DNA of 64,000 bases from Rhizobium sp. 18065. Lineage in GTDB: Bacteria > Pseudomonadota > Alphaproteobacteria > Rhizobiales > Rhizobiaceae. This document shows, in pieces, positions 36,453-45,341 of this stretch. The notes under the pieces were generated by a model that saw nothing but the letters and a program-made list of their open reading frames with translations, was not told the origin of the DNA and did not search any database. Numbering within the stretch: position 1 is the stretch's first letter; every line of letters starts with the position of its first letter. The stretch covers positions 62,001 through 126,000 of the forward strand of contig NZ_CACSJP010000004.1 of NCBI RefSeq assembly GCF_902706095.1. The letters run 5' to 3'. Made by a program: the position numbers and the translations under genes.

Positions 36453-37237
36453 GCGCGATCAGCATCAAGGACGTCTGGAAGGAATATGGCGACCAGATCG
36501 TGCTGGAGAACGTGTCGATCGACATTGCTTCTCGCGCCTTCGTGGCACTGGTCGGTCCATCCGGCTGCGGCAAGACCACGTTCCTGCGCATGCTGCTTGG
36601 CCAGGAGCGTCCGACCCGTGGCAGGATCCTTCTCGACGGCGAGCCTTTGCCGGCGGAGCCGGGGCCGGATCGCGGCGTCGTCTTCCAGCGCTATTCGGTG
36701 TTTCCGCACCTGACCGTGCTTGGCAATGTGCTGCTCGGCAAGGAGCTCAGGGCGGCGCGCCTGAGTGCGAGGCTATTCGGCGCGGTACGGCGACAGGCGG
36801 TCGATGAGGCCCTTGCGATGATTGCAGCCGTCGGCCTTTCGGGTTCCGAAGACAAATATCCGGCCCAGCTTTCCGGGGGCATGCAGCAGCGGCTTGCGCT
36901 TGCCCAGGCGCTGGTCATGCGACCCAAGGTCCTGCTGCTCGACGAACCCTTCGGTGCGCTCGATCCGGGCATCCGGGCCGAGATCCATGTGTTGATGAAG
37001 CGCCTCTGGCACGGCGCGCCGATGACCGTGGTCATGGTCACGCATGACATGCGCGAGGCTTTCACGCTGGCGACGCGGGTCGTTGCCTTCGAGCGACCGC
37101 GCGACCGGCCGGAGGAAAAGTTGCGCTACGGCGCCAGTATCACCAAGGACATAACCATCTGGCCCCCCCGCAAGGCGGGCGAGGCTTCTCTCATTCGACC
37201 CGACCGGGACGGCCCGGTTCCTAGCCAAGGTCACTAG
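36449..37237 (+). CDS. ABC transporter ATP-binding protein, NitT/TauT class
   Basis: From the ATG at 36449 the product is 262 residues, with Walker A 'GPSGCGKTT', Q-loop 'VFQRYSVFPHL', signature 'LSGGMQQR', Walker B 'VLLLDEPFGALD' and 'MVTHDMREA'. It is coupled to the permease by ATGA. A C-terminal extension of some 40 residues after the last conserved motif is unremarkable. It powers the probable guanidine importer. Confidence 0.9.
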   Translation: MSAISIKDVWKEYGDQIVLENVSIDIASRAFVALVGPSGCGKTTFLRMLLGQERPTRGRILLDGEPLPAEPGPDRGVVFQRYSVFPHLTVLGNVLLGKELRAARLSARLFGAVRRQAVDEALAMIAAVGLSGSEDKYPAQLSGGMQQRLALAQALVMRPKVLLLDEPFGALDPGIRAEIHVLMKRLWHGAPMTVVMVTHDMREAFTLATRVVAFERPRDRPEEKLRYGASITKDITIWPPRKAGEASLIRPDRDGPVPSQGH

Positions 37238-37275
37238 CCGGGACGACCCGGCCACCCGATGATAGGAGATGAACC

Positions 37276-38103
37276 GTGCATTTCAGACGTTCCCCCGAAG
37301 AAATTGCCGAAAACCGTGCGCGCTACGAAGAGCATCAGAAGAAGGGGCTTGAATTTGCCCCGAAGGCCTTGCCGGCCAAGAGCGAGAAACCGGCGCCTGC
37401 GATCGCGGACAGCGCTATCCTGCACCGCGAGGTCATTCCGGGTGCCTGGTACTGGTCAACCCGTGTCAGGACCAACGAGGTCTTGCGCATCACGCTCGAT
37501 CAGGGTCACTCGACTGTCTCCGTCGTCGCCTGGAACGCTGTCGATACTACCGAGCGCATGAACCTGCCGGATACGGTCAAGGTGCAGTGGACGACCGGGC
37601 TCGGCAAGGGCCGGGTGATCTTTTCCGACATGGGCAAGGTGATGTTCTCGATCGTCGAGGATTCGTCGGGCGCGCATGACTGCCTGATGGGCGGTTCGAC
37701 GACTGCGTCGAATGCGAAGAAATATGCCGGCGCCAATGGTCCTGCCCTGCGCAATACCCGGGACAATCTCGTGCTGCTCGCCACCAAGGCAGGCCTCGAC
37801 AAGCGCGACATCCCGGCGGCGCTCGCCTTGTTCGCGCCGGTTCGTGTCGACGCCGAAGGCGTGTTTCACTGGAGGCCCGATCTGGTGGCGGAAGGTGACT
37901 ACGTCGAGCTACGCGCCGAGATGGACATGATCGTCGGTTTTTCCAATTGCCCGCATCCGCTCGATCCCAACCCGGTCTATGCGCCCAATCCGGTGACGGT
38001 CACCCGCATCGCGGCCGTCGAGCCGGCGGCAGACGATCTTTGCCGGACCGCCACCGCCGAGGCCGTTCGCGGGTTTGAAAACAATGCGTTTGCAGCGATC
38101 TGA
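37276..38103 (+). CDS. DUF1989 urea-carboxylase-associated protein 1 (carboxyguanidine deiminase subunit)
   Basis: The 275-residue product starts at a GTG (37276) with AGGAG upstream. It belongs to the DUF1989 family seen only next to urea/guanidine carboxylases. The core runs from about residue 50 ('VIPGAWYWSTRVRTNEVLRI') through 'SSGAHDCLMGGS' to 'FSNCPHPLDPNPVY', with conserved Cys and His that probably hold a metal. In characterised systems two such proteins form the carboxyguanidine deiminase that turns carboxyguanidine into allophanate and ammonia. The second subunit is the next gene. An N-terminal extension of some 50 residues precedes the conserved region. Which subunit (CgdA or CgdB) this is was not decided. 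Confidence 0.88.
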   Translation: MHFRRSPEEIAENRARYEEHQKKGLEFAPKALPAKSEKPAPAIADSAILHREVIPGAWYWSTRVRTNEVLRITLDQGHSTVSVVAWNAVDTTERMNLPDTVKVQWTTGLGKGRVIFSDMGKVMFSIVEDSSGAHDCLMGGSTTASNAKKYAGANGPALRNTRDNLVLLATKAGLDKRDIPAALALFAPVRVDAEGVFHWRPDLVAEGDYVELRAEMDMIVGFSNCPHPLDPNPVYAPNPVTVTRIAAVEPAADDLCRTATAEAVRGFENNAFAAI

Positions 38104-38116
38104 GAGGAGCGGAGCC

Positions 38117-38770
38117 ATGAACAATTTTATCCAGACGTCCGCCGCCCGCACGCTCTCCAACGCAGTGCAGGACCACTACATTCCGGCGGAGGCGCCGTTC
38201 TCTACCGTCGTCAGGGCGGGGCAGACCGTGCGCATCGAAGACAGCTACGGCCAGCAGGCGATCGACACGCTGTTCTACAATGCCGCCGATTTCTCCGAGC
38301 GCTATTCCAGCCAGGACACGTTGCGGGAGCATGGGGCGGCCTACATCTCCACCGGCACGAGGGTCATCTCCAACGAAGGCCGGGTGATGCTGACCATGAC
38401 CGCCGATACCTGCGGTCGTCATGACACATCCGCCGGTGCCTGCTCCTGCGAGAGCAATACGGTGCGCTTTGGCCACAGCGTCAAATATCTGCACGCGTGC
38501 CGGGACAACTTTGTCATCGAAGTCTCCAAGCATGGCATGAGCAAGCGCGATGTCGTGCCCAACATCAATCTCTTCATGAATGTGCCCATCGAGCCGAGCG
38601 GGGAGATGACCATCGTCGACGGTATTTCGGCGCCGGGCGACTATGTCGAGCTGAAGGCCGAGATGGACGTGCTGCTGGTGATTTCCAATTGCCCGCAGAT
38701 CAACAATCCCTGCAACGGCTTCGATCCGACGCCGGTGCGCGTGCTCGTCTGGGATGGTGAGGACGCCTGA
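38117..38770 (+). CDS. DUF1989 urea-carboxylase-associated protein 2 (carboxyguanidine deiminase subunit)
   Basis: From the ATG at 38117 (GGAGCGGAG upstream) the product is 217 residues. It shares the DUF1989 pattern with the preceding gene but is richer in cysteine ('DTCGRHDTSAGACSCESNTVRFGH', 'ISNCPQINNPCNGFDPTPV'), consistent with a metal site. It should be the partner subunit of the carboxyguanidine deiminase acting between the carboxylase and allophanate hydrolase. Its stop overlaps the carboxylase start by one base (TGATG). Confidence 0.88.
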   Translation: MNNFIQTSAARTLSNAVQDHYIPAEAPFSTVVRAGQTVRIEDSYGQQAIDTLFYNAADFSERYSSQDTLREHGAAYISTGTRVISNEGRVMLTMTADTCGRHDTSAGACSCESNTVRFGHSVKYLHACRDNFVIEVSKHGMSKRDVVPNINLFMNVPIEPSGEMTIVDGISAPGDYVELKAEMDVLLVISNCPQINNPCNGFDPTPVRVLVWDGEDA

Positions 38771-41700
38771 TGTTCAACAAGGTACTCATTGCCAATCGCG
38801 GCGAGATCGCGGTGCGTGTCATTCGCACGCTGCAGAAAATGGGGATCGCCTCGGTGGCGGTCTATTCCGATGCCGACCGGTTTTCCAAGGCCGTGTTGAT
38901 GGCCGACGAGGCAGTGCGACTCGGGCCGGCACCGGCTTCGGAGAGCTATCTGAATGTCGACGCGGTGATTGCCGCCTGCAGGCAGACGGGCGCGCAAGCC
39001 GTCCACCCCGGCTATGGTTTCCTCTCGGAAAACATCGGCTTTGCCGAGCGGCTGAAGGCAGAGGGCATCGTTTTCATCGGCCCGAGCCCGGCCAATATCG
39101 CCGATTTCGGCCTGAAACATACGGCGCGTGAACTGGCGCGCGACAGTGGCGTGCCGCTGCTTCCGGGCTCCGGCCTGCTCGACAACCGTGAGGCAGCCCT
39201 GATGGCGGCCGAGGAGATCGGCTATCCCGTGATGCTGAAGTCGACTGCCGGCGGCGGCGGCATCGGTATGTCGCTGTGTCACGATGCGGAGAGCCTGAAG
39301 GCATCGTTCGACAGCGTGCAGCGCACGGCGAAATCGAGTTTTGGCGATGCCCGCGTTTATCTCGAACGTTTCGTGGCCAAGGCCCGCCATGTCGAGGTGC
39401 AGATCTTCGGCGACGGCCAGGGCCGTGTGATCGCGCTCGGCGAACGCGACTGCTCTTTGCAGCGGCGAAACCAGAAGGTGATCGAGGAAACACCGGCGCC
39501 CGGACTGTCCGACGTCGTGCGATCCAGCCTGCATGCTGCGGCCGTGGCGCTTGGCCGGAAGGTCAAATACGCGTCCGCCGGCACGGTGGAATTCATCTAC
39601 GACCCGGCCCGCGAGGAGTTCTACTTCCTTGAGGTCAATACGCGTTTGCAGGTCGAGCATCCGGTGACGGAGGCGGTGTTCGGCATCGACCTGGTCGAGT
39701 GGATGATCCGCCAGGCGGCCGGCGAAGATGTGCTGACCGGTAAGGAAACACTTACGCCGAAAGGTGCGGCGATCGAGGCGCGGATTTATGCCGAGATGCC
39801 GCATGCGGATTTCCGGCCGAGTGCCGGCCTGCTGACCGAAGTGGTGTTTCCGGCCGGCGTGCGCGTCGACGGATGGATCGAGACCGGCACGGATGTGACG
39901 CCATATTACGATCCTATGCTAGCCAAGGTCATCGTCTCTGCCGATGATCGTGCGTCGGCGATTGCAGCCCTTTCAACGGCACTCGAGGGCACGGCACTTT
40001 CGGGCATCGAGACCAATCTGGAATATCTGAAAGCCATTGCGGCGTCGGAGCTTTTCAACAGTGGTGATGTTGCGACCACGGCATTGAAGGATTTCGATTT
40101 TGTGCCCGATGTGATCGAGGTGATCGCGCCTGGTGCACAATCAAGCCTGCAGGAATTGCCGGGGCGGATCGGCCTCTGGCATGTCGGCGTGCCGCCAAGT
40201 GGTCCGATGGACGAGCGATCCTTCCGCCATGCCAATCGGCTTGTCGGCAATGGTGACGAGACGACAGCGCTGGAGCTGACGGTTTCCGGCCCGATGCTGA
40301 AATTCGTCTCCGATGTGGTCGTGGCGCTTGCCGGTGCGGTGATGCCGATGATGCTGGACGGCAATCCGGTGCCGCATGGTACGGCGGTGATGGTGAGGGC
40401 CGGGCAGACGCTGGCTATCGGCAGCATCCAAGGGGCGGGGCAGCGTGCCTATCTGGCGGTGGCAGGCGGCTTTGCGGCACCCGTCGTGCTTGGATCGCGC
40501 GCCACGTTCGGGCTTGGCCAGTTCGGCGGCAATGCCACCGGCACCTTGCGCGCCGGCCATGTTCTGCGGCTGGCAAGGGCGGCTCAGGAACCGAGCAAGC
40601 CTGCGGATGAACCAGCGATCCTGTCGCGCGAATGGTCCGTCGGTGTGGTCTATGGCCCGCATGGCGCTCCCGATTTCTTCCTTGAGGAGGATATCGAGAC
40701 CCTGTTTTCGACCGAATACGAGGTGCATTTCAACTCCGCCCGCACCGGTGTCCGGCTGATCGGGCCTGCGCCGAAATGGGCGCGCACCGATGGCGGCGAG
40801 GCGGGACTGCATCCGTCCAACCTGCATGACAACGCCTATGCGATCGGTTCGATCGATTTTACCGGCGACATGCCGATCATTCTCGGGCCGGATGGTCCCA
40901 GTCTCGGCGGTTTCGTTTGCCCGGCGGTCATAGCCGCTGACGAGCAATGGAAAATGGGCCAGTTCAAGCCGGGCGACAGGATTAGGTTTCACCCGGTGGC
41001 GCGGGATGGCGATGTGGGCATTGATGGTTCGAGTGTCATGGTGGCTGCACCCCCCTCTGTCCTGTCGGACATCTCCCCCACACGGGGGGAGATCAGGGAT
41101 GCCGCAGTTTCGCCTGCCGCTTCGGCTGAAATCGGGGCGAGGTTGCTTTCTGAAAGTGAAGAGGCCGGCGTGGCGCAGATCTCCCCCCGTGTGGGGGAGA
41201 TGCCCGGCAGGGCAGAGGGGGGTGTTCACGAAGCCATAGCGTTAACCTCTCGTCTGGCATTCGCCACCGGTTCCCCAATCCTCGCCACCAGCATGAGCGG
41301 TCCGGTGCCGGTCGTCTACCGCCGGCAGGGCGACGACAATCTGTTGGTGGAATATGGCGAGATGCAGCTCGACATCGCGCTGCGCCTGCGCGTTCATCTG
41401 CTGATGCAGGCGGTGAAGGCGGCAAAGCTGCCGGGGCTGATCGATCTGACGCCCGGCATCCGCTCGCTGCAGATCCATTATGACGGAACGACGCTCACCC
41501 GCAGCCGCCTGCTCGGTCTGCTGCAGGAGATCGAGGCGGGCCTGCCGCCGGCGCAGGCGGTGACGGTGCCGAGCCGCACGGTCTATCTGCCGCTGTCGTG
41601 GAATGATCCGCAGGCGGAACTGGCGATGCGGAAATATCAGGAACTCGTGCGTCCGAATGCGCCCTGGTGCCCGTCGAATATCGAGTTCATCCGCCGGATC

Positions 41701-42519
41701 AACGGCCTTGCCGACGAGCAGGCGGTGAAGGACACGATCTTCGACGCCTCCTATCTGGTCATGGGGCTCGGCGATGTCTATCTCGGTGCGCCGGTGGCTA
41801 CCCCGCTTGACCCGCGTCATCGGCTGGTCACCACCAAGTACAATCCGGCGCGCACCTGGACGCCGGAAAACGCGGTCGGGATCGGCGGCGCTTATATGTG
41901 CATCTACGGCATGGAGGGGCCCGGAGGCTATCAGTTGTTCGGCCGCACCATCCAGGTGTGGAACACCTGGCACCAAACACCGGTCTTCCACAAGGACAAG
42001 CCCTGGCTGCTCGACTTCTTCGACCAGATCCGCTTCTTTCCTGTCAGCCATGAGGAGTTGACGGAAGCGCGCGCAGCGTTTCCGCATGGTGGCTATCCGA
42101 TCAGGATCGAGGAGGGCGAGTTTTCCTATGCGGCCTATGAGGCCGAACTTGCCGCCAATGCCGCGAGCATCGGCGCGTTCAAGCAGAAGCAGCAGGCGGC
42201 GTTCGAAGCCGAACGCCTGCGCTGGAAGGAGCAGGGGCTCGACAGTTTCATCGTCGATGAGGGTGCCGGGCCCGGCCTTTGCGGAGATATTCCCGAGGGC
42301 TGCTTCGGGGTCGAAAGCGCCGTGCCCGGCAATATCTGGAAAGTGCTGGTCGAACAGGGACAGACGGTCGCCCCCGGCGATACGCTTGCCATCATCGAAT
42401 CCATGAAAATGGAAATCAACGTCACCGCTCACGCCGCAGGCACTGTTCGCGATCTTCGCGCCGGTCCGGGGCGCAACGTCAAGGCCGGCGATGTGCTGGT
42501 CGTGCTGGAGGAAATCTGA
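38770..42519 (+). CDS. biotin-dependent urea/guanidine carboxylase with in-frame repeat insertion
   Basis: The 1249-residue enzyme has a biotin carboxylase domain (about 1-445; 'NRGEIAVRVIRT', 'GGGGIGMS', 'FLEVNTRLQVEHPVTE'), a KipA-like carboxyltransferase half (about 453-755, 'APGAQSSLQELPGRIGLWHVGVPPSGPMD'), a KipI-like half (from about 837, 'GPVPVVYRRQGDDNLLVEYGEMQLDIALR') and a C-terminal biotinyl domain with Lys1213 in 'IESMKMEI'. It carboxylates guanidine (or urea) at the expense of ATP and bicarbonate. The riboswitch and DUF1989 partners favour guanidine. Residues about 760-818 are encoded by a RIME-like palindromic element between the two carboxyltransferase halves; without it the length is 1190, normal for the family. 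Confidence 0.93.
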   Translation: MFNKVLIANRGEIAVRVIRTLQKMGIASVAVYSDADRFSKAVLMADEAVRLGPAPASESYLNVDAVIAACRQTGAQAVHPGYGFLSENIGFAERLKAEGIVFIGPSPANIADFGLKHTARELARDSGVPLLPGSGLLDNREAALMAAEEIGYPVMLKSTAGGGGIGMSLCHDAESLKASFDSVQRTAKSSFGDARVYLERFVAKARHVEVQIFGDGQGRVIALGERDCSLQRRNQKVIEETPAPGLSDVVRSSLHAAAVALGRKVKYASAGTVEFIYDPAREEFYFLEVNTRLQVEHPVTEAVFGIDLVEWMIRQAAGEDVLTGKETLTPKGAAIEARIYAEMPHADFRPSAGLLTEVVFPAGVRVDGWIETGTDVTPYYDPMLAKVIVSADDRASAIAALSTALEGTALSGIETNLEYLKAIAASELFNSGDVATTALKDFDFVPDVIEVIAPGAQSSLQELPGRIGLWHVGVPPSGPMDERSFRHANRLVGNGDETTALELTVSGPMLKFVSDVVVALAGAVMPMMLDGNPVPHGTAVMVRAGQTLAIGSIQGAGQRAYLAVAGGFAAPVVLGSRATFGLGQFGGNATGTLRAGHVLRLARAAQEPSKPADEPAILSREWSVGVVYGPHGAPDFFLEEDIETLFSTEYEVHFNSARTGVRLIGPAPKWARTDGGEAGLHPSNLHDNAYAIGSIDFTGDMPIILGPDGPSLGGFVCPAVIAADEQWKMGQFKPGDRIRFHPVARDGDVGIDGSSVMVAAPPSVLSDISPTRGEIRDAAVSPAASAEIGARLLSESEEAGVAQISPRVGEMPGRAEGGVHEAIALTSRLAFATGSPILATSMSGPVPVVYRRQGDDNLLVEYGEMQLDIALRLRVHLLMQAVKAAKLPGLIDLTPGIRSLQIHYDGTTLTRSRLLGLLQEIEAGLPPAQAVTVPSRTVYLPLSWNDPQAELAMRKYQELVRPNAPWCPSNIEFIRRINGLADEQAVKDTIFDASYLVMGLGDVYLGAPVATPLDPRHRLVTTKYNPARTWTPENAVGIGGAYMCIYGMEGPGGYQLFGRTIQVWNTWHQTPVFHKDKPWLLDFFDQIRFFPVSHEELTEARAAFPHGGYPIRIEEGEFSYAAYEAELAANAASIGAFKQKQQAAFEAERLRWKEQGLDSFIVDEGAGPGLCGDIPEGCFGVESAVPGNIWKVLVEQGQTVAPGDTLAIIESMKMEINVTAHAAGTVRDLRAGPGRNVKAGDVLVVLEEI
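41048..41224. repeat. RIME-like inverted-repeat element inserted in frame in the carboxylase gene
   Basis: A 46-base left arm (41048-41093) and a 46-base right arm (41179-41224) are inverted repeats matching at 43 of 46 positions. Each holds an inner hairpin of CTCCCCC and GGGGGAG, and the outer ends are CACCCCCCTCTG and its complement. This is the composition of rhizobial intergenic mosaic elements (RIME). The arms enclose 85 bases. The total of 177 bases is 59 codons with no stop in the gene's frame, so the carboxylase reads through it. Confidence 0.85.
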
Positions 42520-44327
42520 TGCTCCCCACCATACTCGATCTTTCGTCGCTCAAGGCCGCCTATGCTGCGGGTCTTTCACCGCTTGACCTTGTCGAAGAGG
42601 TGATCGCCCGTCGCAGGGCATCCGACGATCCGGCAATTTTCATCACCGAGACGCCGGATGATGTTCTGCGAACGGCTGCCAAAGACCTTATGGCGCGGGC
42701 GCCGGAGCCGAACAGCCTGCCGCTTTGGGGCGTGCCGTTTGCGGTGAAAGACAATATTGACGTTGCCGGCCTGCCGACGACTGCGGCTTGCCCGGCCTTT
42801 GCCTATGATCCGACAATCGATTCCACCGTCGTTGCCCGGCTGAAAGCGGCCGGTGCATTTGTGATCGGCAAGACCAATCTCGACCAGTTTGCCACTGGCC
42901 TCAATGGTACGCGTTCGCCTTATGGCGCGCCACGCTCGGTCTTCGACAAGGCCTATGTCTCGGGTGGTTCGTCTTCCGGTTCCGCCGTGACCGTCGCTTC
43001 GGGCCTCGCAAGTTTTGCGCTGGGTACGGATACCGCCGGTTCCGGTCGTGTGCCTGCTGCGTTCAACAACCTCGTCGGCATCAAGCCGACGCCCGGACTG
43101 GTGCCGAATGTCGGTGTCGTGCCGGCCTGCCGCAGCGTCGATGTGGTGACGGTCTTCGCCGCGACTGTCGGTGACGGGGTGGCGATCCGCAGGGTGATGG
43201 ACGGTTATGAGGCTGGCGATCCCTATTCCCGCAAGGCGGTTCCGGCCAGCCTGCCGGCCGCTGGCCTCAGGATTGGCGTACTTGATGGCGCAGAGCGCGA
43301 GTTTTTCGGAAACAAGCGGGTCGAAGCGCTTTACGATGCGGCGATCGAACGCGCGAAATCGCTGGGTGCTATCATCGTGCCCTTCGACTATGCGCCGTTT
43401 CGTCAGGCGGCCGAACTGCTCTACAATGGGCCCTGGGTTGCCGAGCGGCTGGCTGCCGTGAAGGACTTCATCGGCAGCAATGCCGATGATTTCGACCCGA
43501 CGGTGCGCACGATCATCGAAGGTGCCAAGGCCTATGATGCCGTTGCCGCTTTCGAGGGGCAGTACAAGCTTGGCGCACTCAGGCAAAAGACGCTGGTCGA
43601 ATGGGAAAAGCTCGACATCCTGATGCTGCCGACATCGCCGACGACCTACACGGTCGACGAGATGCTGGCCGATCCGATCGTGCGCAATGGTCATTTCGGT
43701 CGTTACACCAATTTCGCAAACCTGTTCGGCTATGCGGCGATTGCCATTCCAGCCGGCTTCGATTCCGACGATCACCTGCCCGCCGGCGTGACGCTGTTTG
43801 GCCCGTGCTTTTCCGACGATGCACTGGCTACGTTTGCCGATGCCATGCACCGGGCACTGGCCCCAGGCATGGGCAAGGACAAGTCTGCCGTCATTCCCGA
43901 AGCCAGCCGGGTTGCGGAACCGGACGATGGTCTTGTCCCGATCATGGTGGTCGGTGCGCATCTGACCGGCATGCCGCTCAACCACGAACTGACCGGCCCC
44001 GGTGGTCGGCTGGTGAAAACCTGCCGCACGGCGGGCGACTATCGTCTCTTCGTCCTGCCGAATACCGTGCCGCCGAAGCCCGGTCTGATCCGGGAGCCGG
44101 GGTTCGTGGGCAAAGGGCTGGAGGTCGAGGTTTGGAAGGTGACGCCGGCTGTCTTCGGACGTTTCGTGCAGAATATTCCGGCACCGCTCGGGATCGGCAA
44201 GGTGACGCTGGACGATGGCAGCCAGGTCTCCGGCTTCCTGTGCGAACCCTACGCCATCCAGAATGCGCAGGACGTGACCGAACTTGGTGGCTGGCGGGCC
44301 TATATCGCCTCGCGCAACAAGGCATAA
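42519..44327 (+). CDS. atzF: allophanate hydrolase
   Basis: The 602-residue product from the ATG at 42519 (overlapping the carboxylase stop as TGATG) is full length for AtzF. The amidase-signature domain holds the Ser-Ser-Lys triad: 'PFAVKDNIDVAGLPTTAACPAF' (Lys), 'SGGSSSGSAVTVASG' and 'GTDTAGSGRVPA' (Ser). The C-terminal domain, from about residue 460, is the allophanate hydrolase-specific region. It splits allophanate to ammonia and CO2 (via N-carboxycarbamate), the last step of guanidine or urea breakdown by this route. It is the final gene of the riboswitch operon. Confidence 0.93.
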   Translation: MLPTILDLSSLKAAYAAGLSPLDLVEEVIARRRASDDPAIFITETPDDVLRTAAKDLMARAPEPNSLPLWGVPFAVKDNIDVAGLPTTAACPAFAYDPTIDSTVVARLKAAGAFVIGKTNLDQFATGLNGTRSPYGAPRSVFDKAYVSGGSSSGSAVTVASGLASFALGTDTAGSGRVPAAFNNLVGIKPTPGLVPNVGVVPACRSVDVVTVFAATVGDGVAIRRVMDGYEAGDPYSRKAVPASLPAAGLRIGVLDGAEREFFGNKRVEALYDAAIERAKSLGAIIVPFDYAPFRQAAELLYNGPWVAERLAAVKDFIGSNADDFDPTVRTIIEGAKAYDAVAAFEGQYKLGALRQKTLVEWEKLDILMLPTSPTTYTVDEMLADPIVRNGHFGRYTNFANLFGYAAIAIPAGFDSDDHLPAGVTLFGPCFSDDALATFADAMHRALAPGMGKDKSAVIPEASRVAEPDDGLVPIMVVGAHLTGMPLNHELTGPGGRLVKTCRTAGDYRLFVLPNTVPPKPGLIREPGFVGKGLEVEVWKVTPAVFGRFVQNIPAPLGIGKVTLDDGSQVSGFLCEPYAIQNAQDVTELGGWRAYIASRNKA

Positions 44328-44338
44328 CTCTACTGCCC

Positions 44339-44375
44339 GCCATGACCCGGCTGTTTCATATCATCGGGTCATGGC
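44339..44375. terminator. 11-bp inverted repeat after the guanidine operon
   Basis: GCCATGACCCG (44339-44349) and its exact complement (44365-44375) with a 15-base loop lie just after the allophanate hydrolase stop. There is no following T-run, so it is a weak or factor-assisted terminator, or a transcript-end stabiliser. Confidence 0.5.
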
Positions 44376-44477
44376 GACATTCCTCGCTTCCCCCTCTGCA
44401 TTGATCTTGGCCATATGCTCGCCTAAGACGGCGCCTCACGCATAGGCAAGGGCGCCGACAAAGGCAGGGAGACGCGA

Positions 44478-45323
44478 ATGAAGCTGTTGCTTATCCATAC
44501 GGGAGGAACGATCGGCATGGTGCCGACACCGGACGGCCTTGCTCCGCAGGCCGGCATGGTGGAGGCCGCGCTGGAGGCGATGCTGCCGACGGGGATCACC
44601 CTCGTTCGCCATATCTTCGACCCGCTGCTCGACAGTGCCGATGTCGGCCCCAGCCACTGGAACGTCATATTGAACGTGATCCGGTCGCATCCCGACATGC
44701 CGGTGATCGTCACGCATGGCTCCGACACCATGTCCTTCACCGGTGCCGCCCTGTCACAGGCTCTGGCAGGCGAAGAGCGGCGCGTGGTGCTTTGCGGCTC
44801 GATGAAGCCGCTTGGCCAAAATGCCGACGCCGAGGGCAATCTCGCTCTCGCAATCGGCACTGCCCTTGCCCCGGGCGCCGGCGTGTTCCTGGCTTTTGCC
44901 GGCAAACTGCTGCCTGCGGCCGGTCTGGTCAAACATGACAGCCAGGCCGAGGATGCGTTCTGTTCCCAGCCTCAAGCACCGCTGGAGCCGGCGCAATCGC
45001 GCCTGTTTTCCGACAAGCGCCTGGCCATTCTGTCCCTGTCTCCCGGCGTGGAAGGGGCATTCCTTGCTGCGGCGCTCGATGCGCTCGATGGTGCGGTGTT
45101 GCGGGTCTTCGGGTCAGGGACTGCTATGTCGGATCAGGCGGTGCTTGCTGCGCTTGCGACGGCGGTGTCCGGCGGCAAGCGCGTGCGTGCGGTCAGCCAA
45201 TGCGAGGCTGGCGGCTTGCAGCCCGGCGCTTATGCGGCCGGTGCCGGGTTATGGGCCGCGGGCGTAGAAAACGGCGGGGCTGAAACGCCGGAGGCGGCAC
45301 TGATCCATCTGTGGCTGAACTGA
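44478..45323 (+). CDS. asparaginase family protein
   Basis: The 281-residue product has both active-site threonine motifs of bacterial L-asparaginases, 'IHTGGTIGMV' (near residue 8) and 'IVTHGSDTMSFTG' (near residue 80), and a lysine in 'CGSMKP'. It is shorter than the usual 320-350 residues, with a reduced C-terminal domain, and lacks a signal peptide, so it acts in the cytoplasm. It would hydrolyse asparagine or a related amide to release ammonia. GGGAG precedes the ATG. It lies between the guanidine operon and an organic-nitrogen-type ABC operon, but probably has its own promoter. Confidence 0.82.
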   Translation: MKLLLIHTGGTIGMVPTPDGLAPQAGMVEAALEAMLPTGITLVRHIFDPLLDSADVGPSHWNVILNVIRSHPDMPVIVTHGSDTMSFTGAALSQALAGEERRVVLCGSMKPLGQNADAEGNLALAIGTALAPGAGVFLAFAGKLLPAAGLVKHDSQAEDAFCSQPQAPLEPAQSRLFSDKRLAILSLSPGVEGAFLAAALDALDGAVLRVFGSGTAMSDQAVLAALATAVSGGKRVRAVSQCEAGGLQPGAYAAGAGLWAAGVENGGAETPEAALIHLWLN

Positions 45324-45341
45324 ACCGTCCAACTCACACCT

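Noticed and set aside
41048..41224. Possible frameshift or pseudogene in the carboxylase gene caused by the repeat
   Set aside because: The insert is 177 bp, divisible by three, with no stop in frame, and all downstream carboxyltransferase and biotinyl motifs continue in the same frame.
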